64,000 nucleotides of DNA, taken from NCBI GenBank assembly GCA_028532985.1, contig JANCIK010000004.1, forward strand, positions 1,240,001 through 1,304,000, in the 5' to 3' direction. The number at the start of each line of letters is the position of its first letter. Position 1 is the first letter of the stretch. The position numbers were made by a program, and so were the translations under genes. The notes below the pieces were generated by a model. That model was not told the DNA's origin and did no database searches. It saw nothing but the letters and a program-made list of their open reading frames with translations. Shown here piece after piece: positions 35,965-49,457 of this stretch. Source of the DNA: Stropharia rugosoannulata. Taxonomy: Eukaryota; Basidiomycota; Agaricomycetes; Agaricales; Strophariaceae.

Positions 35965-38900
35965 CTAGATGATAGTTCGGTCTTGGACCAGATGAGAAAG
36001 CGAGTATCGAGGCGCTAGTGGAGGTCGTGAAAATGTTGCAAGATGTATTCGCTGGTTCCGAGGCAGTCTGCTGCTTGCTAATGATGCATCACTGTTTCCT
36101 GCCCTGTTCGCAGATGACAGTTGTGTTACATATGATCGCACCTCGTGAGAGGCATCCTGTGAAAGTTGTCGTATGAGATTCTCCAACACACTGGGAATGG
36201 GCTGCGAGCGTTCAATCAGGTCACCTGTCATCACAAGAGAACACATCAGTCCACCATCCACCCATGCATCAACAGTATCCTATGTTTACATACCGTGAAC
36301 CAGAGCTGTAAAGCGGGAAATCCCAATTCGAACGCCCTCAATAGCGTCATTGGAAAAGTTAGCAACAGAACGAAGGAAATCGTCATCGCACGATATCAGT
36401 GGTTTGCCGTCCTTAGCCATAGCCAAGAATAGGGATTGTTGACAGGCGATGAAACTGTGGAAAGACATAAGTCGATATGTTCTTCAAGAAACACCGCTTT
36501 GGACATACGTCATGCGGCGCCGATAGTTCGATGATGTCGACAGCTTGTCCAGGTCGTGGAGAAATTCACTAAGTATGTGCGTTGACGAACAGAAGCTGTA
36601 CAAATCTGGTATCTTCAAGTCGAGCGACGTCAGTGGAACGCATACGTAGAAATAGCTACTTGTAGGCACATCACTCACGATGGATATTGCGCTCTCTCGA
36701 ACTGCAGCGACGTTGTCTTCAAGCGCTTTCACAAGGAAGGCACGACCGGGTGAAGCACTATCTAAGCCTATCAAATTTACCCAACTGACCAGATTCTGCA
36801 TGACCAGCCCGCGTTCTCGCCAACCTCTTAAACAGCCCTGGTTCCACGCCGAAAGCAGTCCTTCCAAGATAAGAGTCCCTATCTTCTTCCCTATCACCTC
36901 AACAAAAGTAGCTGTCGATTTGATGCCGTTAGACCGTACATCCTCATCGTCGGATTTTATGCTGGCCTGCCATACATCCACAAGATCCCTTTCCGCGTGT
37001 TCTGGGCCAATGACCTTTGCCATCTCCCCTATACTTGCTGAGAATGTATGTCGCACGCCAGGTGAATCTCGATCATGGATTTTCAAGTAGACATCCCGTA
37101 GTTCGCCCCATCTGCGTGCACCTAGGGTCAGCGCGACCGCCGGGAAGTTAAAAGCACAAATTAGGTCTCTCTTCGGATCATCGTCTACGGTATCACTGGA
37201 CATTGGCCGTTGCCCAGACCCTTGATTCTGTCTTCGTCCTAGAAAAAGGTCGATGAGCTGTTGTGGTGGGCCTTCTGGGTCTTCATGAAAGGTATATATT
37301 ACTTCTCCTAGCGCTTCCAGCACGCCTAGCCGCACGGCCGCATTTTCGTCATCTGCCAACCGCAGCACGGTTTCCAGAGCTAATGACCTACGCTGTTCAG
37401 CGGATAAGCGCGTAATGATCCCAGGAAGCGCAAACAGTGCGGAATGGCGAACATGCGATGAGGGATCCCATCGGAATGCGTAGAAAAGGGGTAGCTATAC
37501 AAGAAACATAAGCCGGATAAAGGTTGACAGTTTATGACACCCACCATGGACTCGGTGACCAAATCGCTTGGAACGACCTTGGCTAATGCGCCCATTGCAA
37601 ACGACGCCTCTCGCCGGACCCACTGGACGGGATCTTTTGCTACACGTTCTATCTCCTTGACGAAAGCTCGTTGCGCTTGTTCCTCCAGCGGGCCTAAGCT
37701 AACCTTTAACATCAGTCAAACAGGCTAAATAAAGCGAATCTCACCACTCGCAGTTACTGCTGCCATTAGTGACATGCTAGACAGCCTGCCCATTGCCGCC
37801 TGTTGCTCGTCCTCATCATCATACGTAATGTCGTCCCTAGATTGAATTTTAAATGAGCGGCCACCTGACAAGGCAAATGCACATACAACTCGTCATTTAC
37901 ATCTATTTCTGGACCGCGTAGCGCTGATGACGACAGTGTCGGATGCACACCTGTTGGAAGGAAACCCTGACGGCCCTGGAATGCCGGAGGCGATCGAGGC
38001 AACGACGTAGTATGCCCACTTGTAGCAGGAGGATATTCAGCACCTGGCGAAGGCGTCTGGATGGCTTCTTCTGGATTGGCAAACCGGAAGGCAAGGGTTC
38101 CGTGAGACTGCAGCGATTGGGTAGACGGAGACGGAGGGAAATACGGGTTGGACCTATCTAACTCCATGGGCACTTCCTGGGGCAGCAGCGGTTCCGGCCC
38201 CTGCTCAGAGTCTGCGTCACCGTTCTGATCGAGGTGGGCCATCCCAATCACGACACGGTGCAACAGCTCCTGGGTAAACATAGCGCGCTCCTGTCGCCCA
38301 AACAGCCCCGTCTCGAGCGGCTCCTCGTCCTCGTCGTTGTCCGCGTTGTCCGCAAATGCCAGGTGCCATGGATGGTGGACCTCTCTGGGTGACCGCGGCG
38401 CGGAATATCGATGGATCGCGCCCTGCTCCTGCTCATCTGCCTTTCTCATGCGTGATAGGAGATCAACGACTACCTGGCGGGCAGCACTGCCAATTTGCGG
38501 ATTACTGCTCAGCAGCAATGTGCCAAGGATGGGGGTAAATGCCTGGATGGATATGGTGACGGTCGTGGAGGAGGACGCATAGGCCTCCTCTGGGCGAGGG
38601 TCGTCCGGGATGATTTGGCAGTGCTATGGGCACACGGTGGCGGATCAGGAGGGGGACGTACAAGCACGGGGGTGCGGACGCACCGTAAAGAACCACCATA
38701 TGACGTGGACGAGCTCGGCGGTGAGCGCCTCCTTGACGCGTTCATCTAGCACAGAATGAGTAATTGTGCGGAGCGGACAGAGTACGGGACGGACCGCTGT
38801 CCATGGCGAGGCCACTGAGGAGCGGCTGGACGTATTCGATGGCCTCCTGGGGCGAAACCTGGCGGAGGTAGGCAGGCAGGGCGTGGGCGATGAAGACGCG

Positions 38901-39233
38901 GTGGAAGGAGGCCCTGCTGCAGGAGTAGAGGTATATTTTCTCGAGAGTGCTGAGGCCCTCGTCGTCGAGGCCGAGGTCGATGGCAAGGTCGACATGGGCA
39001 GGGAAGTGGTCGTCGGTGGTGTGCGTGGCGGGCGGGGCAGGGGCGGCGGGTGAGGGGGGGTCTGCATCATGGAAGGGGGAGGTGGGGGGCGTGTAAAATA
39101 TACTGGGGGACGGGGCGGGCGACGAGGGGGGCGTGTAGAAGGCGGCGTAGGGGGATGAGGGGTCGGCGTGGAAATCCTGCCAGACGGGCGGCGGGGGCAG
39201 GGCGATGTGCGTCGGGGGGCGGACAGAACTCAT
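35965..39233 (-). CDS. HEAT-repeat protein, PP4 regulatory subunit 1-like
   Basis: At least eight exons; early ones are 39233-38795, 38745-38684, 38623-37890, 37836-37745, 37693-37545 and 37494-36679, all in phase. The start is a Pro-rich leader (MSSVRPPTHIALPPPP). HEAT-like repeats follow: VKEIERVAKDPVQWVRREAS, WDPSSHVRHSALFALPGI, ENAAVRLGVLEALGEVI, DSPGVRHTFSASIGEMAKVI and SIKSDDEDVRSNGIKSTATF. An acidic, Pro/Ser-rich stretch lies between the second and fourth exons. The sequence resembles PPP4R1-type scaffolds that bind the PP4 catalytic subunit. The C-terminus ends in a polar stretch with ATFSRPPLAP. Assignment to PP4 rests on repeat sequence resemblance only. Confidence 0.7.
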
Positions 39234-39967
39234 CGTAGTGTCACTCCAACACGGCCGCGCACTCGATCACACAGTTTTCAAACAACACAATAAATGACGT
39301 CACCTTCTGATAGACTAATCTGCTATGACGACAGCGTTCTTTGACTATTCTCCCCACAAACCTGTTGTACAGTGCGGTTTATGTAAAGCAAGGCAGCCCC
39401 GTATTCAGAGAAACACAGAGAGTGAAAGCAAGAAAGAAATGAGTGTATTAACCCGGTGGCGCCACTTTCTTATAGTATCAGGAGGGTTGCATAGCCGATG
39501 TGCGGTAAACGCTGAAGAAGCGAGGCAGAGGAGAGAAGTCATGCAAATCAAACGCGCGTGCATTTGGGATCAGCTACGACGCAGAGCAGAAGAACGACAT
39601 GAAGAAGAGGGCCACCGAAAGAGCTCCGGAGGAAGAAACAGAAGAGACGCGCCAGCTGACGAAACGCAAAGAAATGTAAGGACAACGCAGACTCCTAGGT
39701 AAGCTGGGGAACAGCGCATCGAAAGAGGTTATCCTTCCTTCCTGGAGCGCGTCAAGTTGGGGAGGTCGTTGCCAATGCAGATCTTCTTTTTTATTATCTG
39801 GATCCTAGTTTATACTTTGTCGAGGCGTACCATATGGTAGCTAGCTCTACCAGGTACCAAAACACTTGCAACTTATGATAGACCAATACTACACTCTAAC
39901 ATTTGTTTGAATTTTGCTGGAGCGAGATCGTGAATTGTGATAGTCAAGTCACGGGTCTAATGTTAGT
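39234..39967. other. Intergenic, promoter side of the HEAT gene
   Basis: 734 bp. A forward frame of 125 codons (39325-39702), rich in Arg and Glu, has no family match and no supporting context. A palindromic TGACGTCA lies at 39295-39302. Confidence 0.4.
39295..39302. promoter_or_regulatory. TGACGTCA (CRE/ATF-type) palindrome
   Basis: A perfect 8-bp CRE lies 62 bp upstream of the PP4R1-like start codon on the minus strand. ATF/CREB-type bZIP proteins bind such sites in fungi. A single site may be chance. Confidence 0.4.
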
Positions 39968-41622
39968 CTACAATGACGACGACAGCGTTCCCCGGACGAC
40001 AGCGTCCAACTGCCGCGCAAAGTACTCTACGTTGTGCGTATTTAGCCCTGCCATCGAGATACGCCCATTCGCCGTCAGGTATACGTGCGCTTTTTCCACT
40101 AGCGCCTTGCTCTGACTCGGCTTGATCCCCGTGAAGCTGTCCGCCAATCAGATCTCGCATTCATCATACCAAGCGCCCCAACTCACCTGAACATCCCTAT
40201 TTGGTTGATAATGTGGTCCCAGTTGCCAGGCGTGTGCAACTCCTCTGTCAGCAAGCGATACAGTTCATGTCGCATCTTGATGATGCGCTCGGCCATAGTG
40301 CGAATGTCGCGTTTCCATTCCTCGAACAGCTCGGGGTTGTTGAGGATCAGCGAAACAATGCGCGCTCCGTGCGTAGGCGGGTTACTGATCTCGCTGCGCT
40401 GCAGCACCGACAGCTGGCTGCGCACACGGTTCGCCGTCTCCGGGTTCGGGGACACGACATGCAGCGCACCGACACGCTCCCCATACAAACCCGCATTCTT
40501 CGCAAAACTCTGCCACCATCATTAAAAATGGAACTAATACACCACTGGAGCGATACTTGCCTGGCACACGAGTAGGGGCAGCCCCTTGGACACAAAGTAG
40601 CGCACAGCCCAGGCGTCCTTGTCCAGGTCCCCGCTGGCAAAGCCCTGGTATGCGCAGTCGAAGAACGTGTAGTGCTTTTTCGCGCCAATCACCTCGGCAA
40701 TCGCCTTCCACTGCTCCTCAGTGGGGTCGACGCCTGTGGGGTTGTGCGCACACGCATGCAGCAGGAACAGAGACTTGTCCGGCGCATTCTGGAGCGCAGC
40801 GATGAAGCCGTCAAAGTCCAGCCCGACCGTCCTCGGGTCGTAGTATGCGTAATCAACGGGTTCAATCCCGACATTTCTAAAAATGGCGTGGTGGTTAGCT
40901 GTGCAGTGCTTTGATCAGCATCTAGAAGCGGAAATGTGATGATGCGGATAATCACCCCAAGTCGGGTTGCTCAGGTAGACTTTCGGTGCGCCGTTCCATT
41001 TATAGAATCGGGAGAGGAACAAAGCGCCGAGATGGTTTGCGCCAGTGCCAGAGATAGTCTGAGCGCTGACTGCGCGGTTCTCCTTAAGCGCTACAGAGTC
41101 GGACCCCAGAATGAGTTTGGCAGCCGCCGAGACGTATTCTGGGAGCCCCAGGATCGGGAGGTATTCATGATCGAGCGAATGATCATTCAACAGGATTTCG
41201 GTGGCCTAAGCGGGCGCAAGGAGCACAACGGAAGTGGCCCGAATTAGACCCGGCAATCGTGTTGTACCGGAAAAGTTTGTGCGCACCTTTTTCACGACAG
41301 GCAGCACCCATGGCTTGTTGTCGTCATCGCGGTAGGCTCCGACACCCAGGTTGACCTTGTCCTTGAAGGTGTCGGCCTTGTATGCGGCGGTCAGCTGAAA
41401 AATGCTGCAGGCGCATCAGTACAGCGTGGATGACGAGAAGTACAGTGCATATACCTGTCCGGTGGGGCGAGAGGAACATCCTGCCAGGATTCTGCACGAA
41501 CACGTTAGGACTGCGGGGTAATAGGGGAAGACGCCGCGCAGCATCAAAATGATGGGAGACTTGCCTGCTGCCATTTCTGTGTGGAATAACTGAGCTACGA
41601 CTTGCTTGAGTCTGTCGGCCAT
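39968..41622 (-). CDS. Aspartate aminotransferase
   Basis: Seven exons (41622-41565, 41491-41455, 41404-41287, 41205-40956, 40898-40561, 40509-40187, 40136-39968), 430 residues, all phases consistent. Motifs: ESWQDVPLAPPDSIFQLT, DKVNLGVGAYRDDD, NPTWANHHAIFRNVG, LHACAHNPTGVDPT, and SFAKNAGLYGERVG with the PLP-binding lysine. It swaps amino groups between aspartate and 2-oxoglutarate. Two introns begin with GCAAGT rather than GT (after 41565 and after 40561); no GT donor nearby keeps frame. The 16 residues before the second Met could be a short mitochondrial presequence or an upstream start, so location is undecided. Confidence 0.93.
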
Positions 41623-42430
41623 GGTGAATGGATTAGCACGGATCGATGGGAGGGGGGTGGAGAAAAGAGACGCGACGGAGCAATAAATATGGATACATCA
41701 AGCACCCAACAAGGCCGTAGCTGTCTTTCTCCGCGGGTACACTTGACAACATAGACTAGAATCAGATGGTATGGCCGCAGACGGCTGACCGCTGCAGAGC
41801 AAAGGCTGTATGGCCGCAATTCCACGTGATAGCAGCGGCCCATCACCGACGCGATATTGCCGTTGGAACAAGCGGTGTGGGGTTGTGGGCCGAGAACGTC
41901 GTGCAGGATGCAACTCACCTCGTGTAGTGTGCGTTGGCAGCAGTGAGTAACGAAGAGGTATGGAGAAAGTTAATGCGCGGTGCTTAATCGATCGGCTTTA
42001 ATCCCGCCCTGGAATTTTATACACCCTCTTTCGGAAAGGGGCGTGACTCGAGAGGCCAGGCTCAGTGCCTCGACAATAACCACTTCACCCAGGGTTCACC
42101 GTCTCCTCTAAGTCCGCACACGATGCGGCCAAATCCTATATCCCGCATGAAATCACAGGCGCCCATCAGACTTGCACAAAGAAAAAGACGTATATGGCAG
42201 TAGCTATGCGTAAATAGGACAAAATTGGTCGACCTCGACCGGATGAGCTGCACATTATAATAAGACACCTATACAATACTACCTAGTAGAAATTAAATGA
42301 TAACAAAATGTCCTGGCACATATATGGAGGCGTGAGAGTAGGACATGTGTACAACCTGTTGAAAATAGCACAAGGAAATGGAAAAGAGGCCAGGACTGCG
42401 ATGGATACAACGGAGACGGGAAACAGACGG
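41623..42430. other. Gap between same-strand genes
   Basis: 808 bp between the aminotransferase start and the AN1 protein stop. Short reverse frames only. Likely the aminotransferase promoter plus the 3' region of the AN1 gene. Confidence 0.4.
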
Positions 42431-42724
42431 CTACGCAGTAGCCATCTTGGAAGCCACAGTCCGCTCGCTTTCCAACTTGTTCTTGTTGCGGTCAAACGCT
42501 TGCTGCCGGCAGTCTTCCAGCTTCGAGCAGTTGTGGTGTTCGGGAAGACGATGCTAGAGACCGAGACGGTTCAGCGGGGGGCACGAGACATACCAGACAC
42601 AATCACTCACCGAGCCACAAAACAGCGCCTGACAATGCGGGCATTCTCCAACTATACGTAGAGCAGCAGAATTGCACTGAGCATCAGTGCCGATCCCAGA
42701 CTGGCAGCGCTTCTTAGCCGGCAT
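42431..42724 (-). CDS. Small AN1-type zinc-finger protein
   Basis: Two exons (42724-42611 and 42553-42431), 78 residues. The spaced cysteines and histidines (KKRCQSGIGTDAQC, ECPHCQALFCGSHRLPEHHNC) match the AN1 zinc finger: C-x2-C, C-x-S-HRLPEHH-x-C. A basic Lys/Glu C-terminus follows. Such tiny AN1 proteins are common in fungi, and some link stress with ubiquitin and proteasome handling; the role here is not shown. The intron falls exactly between the two halves of the finger. Confidence 0.85.
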
Positions 42725-43238
42725 AGTGGAGAGGAGTTGGTGAGTAAGGGGACTGGTGGACAAGTTGGAGGCTAGAATGGAGCAAGGTAAGTAGCAGCGG
42801 GGCCAGCGATGAGAAGCGAGACTGACTTGGAAGGCGGACGGGGGCAAGAGAGGTGGAGACGGGGAGAAATTGAGAGGCGTTTATATAAGGCCAGGATGCA
42901 ACAAGGATACAGCGACGCGTAATCCCTCACATAAGCAACGTGCAGTGCCCGCACTGCCACTATCTTATCCGTTCCGGCCACCGACCCGTTCGGCCAGCAC
43001 ACCGAACCATCCTCTCCCACTCCTCGCGCGCTTTCTCTCACAGCTCACATCGTTCATCAGGGTATAAAAATATCATATCGTCCACTCCCGTATTACACCA
43101 TTATAAGCTAACGTACTTAAGGAAAAGGAGTGCAAGAAATCGTCCATGGCGTCATATGTATCAGTCGGGCAGTCATGGTAAGCATCCTACGCGTGCGTCA
43201 ATTACTGCAGCATTTCATCGCAGACTGTCGACTCACAT
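42725..43238. other. Gap between same-strand genes
   Basis: 514 bp with only short frames, probably the AN1-gene promoter and the 3' UTR of the syntaxin gene. Confidence 0.4.
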
Positions 43239-44685
43239 TTATTTACTTTGATTCTTTATTACCACGGCGATAACAATAGCGACAATAATAAGAACAACGA
43301 GGATAATGAAGAAACAGATCCATCGCTTTTTTCGTGCAGCACGAGCAGAGACGACTGCTTTGTCCGTGTATTGCAATCTATGTCATATGCCGTGAGAACC
43401 TGCCCAGAGTGCACTACCTTCGCAACGTACCCTGCTTCAGTATCCTTCTCGACTCCTGCTGCTTGCGATTGAATAACATTGATCGTCTCGTCTTGCTGCT
43501 CCACAAGAACGCTCATCTAAATTGTACATGTGAGTGAAGATCATCGTTGTCGTTAAGCGTATCACTGACATCATTGAACAACTGTGCCAGTTCACCCAAT
43601 GTCCTTTCAATCCGTTTGATGTCCTCGTGACGTTCTTGTACTTCCTGGTACGCCGCGCGGGAATCCGTATACCGGGAGTTCATCAACTGTAAATAACGGT
43701 ATCAGGATCCCCTGATGTCAACCGAATAGTCCAAAAGACTCACAGCCTGACTGAAGATCTGTCCTCCCTGCTCGTCATTTACGACCGCACGAATTTCGTC
43801 TGGTGTGGCATCCGGTTTGACTTCATGACGCGTATGTCAGCTAATGCCATTGTTATTCATTCATAATGAACCCACGCACCAATTTTATATTGCCTCTCCA
43901 TGCGCTGCTTGTACTTTGTGCGATATTGTTGCTCGACAGATTGATAATTTTGAATGGCCTCCACGAATTTCGATTTCACGAAAGCTGCCTGCAGAATACG
44001 TTCAGAATAAACACTACTATGAACAGCTCTCCATGGTGCTCACCTGTTGTTTCTTGATCTGGCCATCCCGACTGGAACCCCCCTGAGCCTCGAGTGCCTT
44101 TACGCGTCGTTTCAACGTGTTGCTCAGTGCGCTCGTGTCTTGGACAAGTTCATCCAGTTGTGCTGCATTGCGCTGTGCGGCAGCTTCGTCCATGTTGTTC
44201 AGCGACCGCGAATGAAGGTCCCCGATGGTCCTAACATTTTCATTGAAGGTCGCTATACTGTCTTGAATAGACGAAATCTGAAAGGGCGTGTAAATCTCAG
44301 CAAACACATGTACGTTGCAAGGCCATGCACCTCTGCGTAGAAGGCGGACATATCGGCGCCCCCTGACGGCGTTGATGGTGCTGCCGTCAGGTGTGTTCTG
44401 CTATCCCTCACGTCCGACATTTCGTAGGAGCGGTCATCCTGTTGTGCGTATGGGTTCGGCCTGCGTGCTTGGTACCCGTTTCCCCCGTTTCCGGACGCCT
44501 GCGTCGGATACGAGTTCCTGAAAAGAACGACATGTGAGCTCAGGCTGCATCTAAGCTAGTAATATCTCTTACGACCCCACATTTCCTTGTTGCTGCGCCT
44601 GTCATGAGAAAGAAACGCTCAGACAAGAATAAAGCACAAAGAGGGCGATATTTACCCTCATCGCTGCGAGCCTGTCTCGGGCCAT
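43239..44685 (-). CDS. SSO1: Plasma-membrane syntaxin (Sso-type t-SNARE)
   Basis: About eight exons. Start MARDRLAAMR, then a Gly/Asn/Gln-rich leader (NSYPTQASGNGGNGYQ). The Habc bundle follows: ISSIQDSIATFNENVRTIGD and DTSALSNTLKRRVKALEAQ, then FVKSKFVEAIQNYQSVEQQY. The SNARE helix is RIERTLGELAQLFNDVSVLV leading to EQQDETINVIQSQAAGVEKD. The C-terminal anchor is RKKRWICFFIILVVLIIVAI and the protein ends IKNQSK. Sso-type syntaxins pair with Sec9 and Snc proteins in exocytosis at the growing tip. The frame from the last intron to the stop at 43239 was read in a different phase from the preceding exon, as splicing requires. Confidence 0.9.
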
Positions 44686-45091
44686 AATTGTAAGATGAGG
44701 TAGAGTGTATGGTTATTGAAATTAGATTATAGAAAGACGGGATGCAGGAAGAAGGGGGTGGTGTGCCGGTAGGGGTGTGTAGAAGGAGTGGAACGACACA
44801 GACGGGCTATGACAACCTCTGGGAGTTGGTTGCACAGCATATAACATAAACATCGACAAATAATAGGGTGCATTCTTGGCGCTGGCGGGTCCGGTGATGC
44901 ACAAACTTGTGTACTGGCCGTATCTTTTTCGCAAGATAAGTAGGCAGTGTAAAAGGTCGAGCTGCGCATCGACTGCGCTTTACCCGTTACACGATGCAAA
45001 CGCGCTCAATAATCGCCGAACAATTTGCTTACAAGTATTTTTATTTCAGTGTTACTTCCTTTACAGCATTTCTTTGACAGATTCCCACTCG
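44686..45091. other. Syntaxin promoter region
   Basis: 406 bp between the argininosuccinate lyase stop and the syntaxin start, both on the minus strand. No gene or specific site recognised. Confidence 0.4.
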
Positions 45092-46858
<1,767 letters not shown>

Positions 46859-47134
46859 ATTGTTTAAACCGTTCTATGGGTAAGAGATTGACGTCGAGAT
46901 GAAGGGGTGCTTCCAAGATTTTTGGGAGACACACCGCGGTTTATATTTTTGGCATTTACGGAACGCGACAGTCGAGTCACGCAGCCGACAAATAGATTCG
47001 GCAACGTCGGCCGTTCTTCTCCCTGCTACCTGCCAGAGACTCATTAACGTTGCTCGGTACTTTAGCGAGTAAGTTGCGTTTAGGACAAGCCAACTACTCT
47101 GTCCTTAGCTCTCTCACTACATAGCCAAGCTTGA
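46859..47134. promoter_or_regulatory. Divergent promoter, ARG4 / MFS transporter
   Basis: The 276 bp between two start codons facing away from each other. It must contain both promoters; no motif is claimed. Confidence 0.5.
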
Positions 47135-48887
47135 ATGCGGTCAGCCCTACTATGTCTTGGTCTTGCTGTGAACGCGTAAACTGCCTCACTTACTTTCCTT
47201 CCTGCTCTTCTCATCAATGCATATACAGATTTTGTGCAGGGGGGATGTTCACGTTCCCTCTGATATCTCCTGCGCTGGCAGCATATAGTAAACTGAGCCA
47301 GCCGCAATTGACAGCAATCATTCTGGCGTGAGGTGCACAACATGTTTGCCATACACGAAATTCTCATCCAATAACAGTGGCATGATGAGCCAATATCCAC
47401 TCGCTGTCGTTGTCGGTTCTCTAGTTGATCGGCATGGTGCTGCGCTGTGCACCTTACTTGGAGGGATATTATTCTCTTTGGGCTTCGGAATGTTCTCACT
47501 TCAAGCAAGCTATGCTGTGGACAACACATTCCCCTCGCAAATGACATTTTACAGGTACATTTTGTCGTTCTTGATTATCGGCGTCGGGACAGTCTTCTCG
47601 TGAGTAATGATTTACATTCGCATTTACTTGGCTGCTTCCTGGCGCTGAAATCGATTTAGTTATTGTTCGACGTTGTTTGCTGCTTCCAAATATTTTCCCA
47701 GTCATATTGGGCTAGCCTCTGGCGTCGTGATGGCCTTGTTCTCGCTTTCACCTTTATTCCTCTCAACTATAGCAACAAGGTTTTTCATGACTTCAGCATC
47801 CGGCATGCTCGATATTGTATATTTCACTGCTTTCCTTGCTATCTTCACTGCTTTTGTTTCCGTGGTAGTCTTTCTTATCTATCAAAGGTATCCTATTCCT
47901 TTTGCGGAACTTGAGACTGCACCAACCACCAGGACCAATGCCTCCTCAGAAGAGGAAACGACTCCTTTGCTAGGTGTAGATTCAGAAAACGGATATTCGA
48001 CCATTGCAGAGCCAGTATACCCCACCTCCATTAGGGACTTGATCAGGACTACAGATTTCTGGCTATTGGCAGTCCTTTGTGTATTCATTCTAGGAGCGGT
48101 ATGTGGATTAACCGACTTTCTATGATCTGGATATTCATTCCTTTTTAAAGTGTGAAATGGTGATATCAAACGTCGGTACTATATCAGCGTCACTTCCACC
48201 TGTACCATACACATCCGGGCAGAGTCAATCTCCTAGCTCTTCTGCTGCACTTCAAGTCAAACTTTTATCGATCGCGAACACTCTACCTCGAATTATAATA
48301 GGGCCATTGGCTGATTTCCTCTCTCCTACTGCAACCCATCTACCTTCGGGGGGCTGGGCATTTCCAAGCAAGCATTTCATCAGTCGATTCGCGTTCCTAT
48401 CCGGTGCCGCTGCACTTCTTCTCTTCACATTTATCTGGATGGAATTTGGAGTACGCCATCAAGGCCATCTTTGGGTTCTCAGGTACGAATCAGTCTAACG
48501 TTGAATGTGCATAACTGCAGCTACGCTTTTAGCATTGGAACTGGTCTGAGCTACAGCACTTCCTTCACCGTCATGTCAGTACTTTTATTAATGTATTGTT
48601 ATGCTATATACTTATAAGCCCTCCATAGACCTAGTTTGTTGTCCTCCTTGTGGGGACTTCAACATCTCGGGAGGAATTTTGGCCTGATGATGTATGCCCC
48701 ATTCACAGGAACCCCAATATTCTCGTACATATATGCGTCTATTTCAGCTTCACACAAAGCAGCCGATCAAGTTATCTGTGTGGGCCGGACATGCTGGCGA
48801 ACGACCTTTGCTATAAGTTCATCTACATCGGCACTTGCACTTGTTATAAGTTTCGTCCTTTGGAAACGCTGGCAGGGGAAGATATGA
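47135..48887 (+). CDS. MFS transporter, MCH1/monocarboxylate-like
   Basis: Exon 1 is 47135-47175; later exons carry FCAGGMFTFPLISPALAAY, GMMSQYPLAVVVGSLVDRHG, FAASKYFPSHIGLASGVVMA, a central acidic loop (SSEEETTPLLGVDSENGYS), DLIRTTDFWLLAVLCVFILG, ANTLPRIIIGPLADFLSP, and LQHLGRNFGLMMYAPFTGTP. The split twelve-helix pattern with an acidic central loop fits fungal MFS proteins of the Mch1/YMR155W/nodulin-like group. Substrate cannot be told. The protein ends WKRWQGKI at 48887. An AG-rich intron after the first exon is required because the first frame meets TAA. Confidence 0.85.
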
Positions 48888-49457
48888 CATAAGTCATGCA
48901 CTCCTGTTAATGCTACCCAGCCTTTTGTGAAAATGTACTCTGTGATTATGTCACTCGTTATTACGCCCGTTGTAAACAATTACTATCATGAAGTAGGGAT
49001 TCAGAGGTGTTTTTCAAATGGGTTTGCCATTAGTTTGTTCTTAAGCGTCTTTTTCTTTTCCCCTCCGTGTGACTTTTTAAATTTTTGGCAATTAAGTATT
49101 GCAAAAATGTACCGGGCCGAAGAGTCAAAAGGTATGACATCAGAGAGAAATGCACATGATGATCATGCCAGATGTTGGCCAGATGCCGCGCTCAGGTTGT
49201 CTGTCATGAAAATGCGCGAGAATTCTCTCTTCGCACATAACCACTATACCGTAAAAGCTTTAGGGCAACTTGAGGCATTCACAACCCCCATTGTACATAC
49301 CCGCATCGCACCCTTCGAAGGTACGATCCTACATTTGTATTTAAATCGTGCTTTTCAACTGACATAGTAGGACAGCTATACATTTTAGGAGCTGTGCCGA
49401 ACTGTATAATTCACAACTTTCTGCAGCGTCGATAGCGGTAAAAACTCTCTGAACACA
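48888..49457. other. Gap between same-strand genes
   Basis: 570 bp. A forward frame of 146 codons (48927-49367) is open but has no recognised motif, no sensible splicing and an atypical composition, so it is not called as a gene. Confidence 0.35.

Noticed and set aside
39325..39702. 125-codon Arg/Glu-rich open frame
   Set aside because: No recognised family or neighbour logic; left as unexplained intergenic sequence.
48927..49367. 146-codon open frame between the MFS and AIG1-like genes
   Set aside because: No motif, no splice context and unusual composition; more likely chance.
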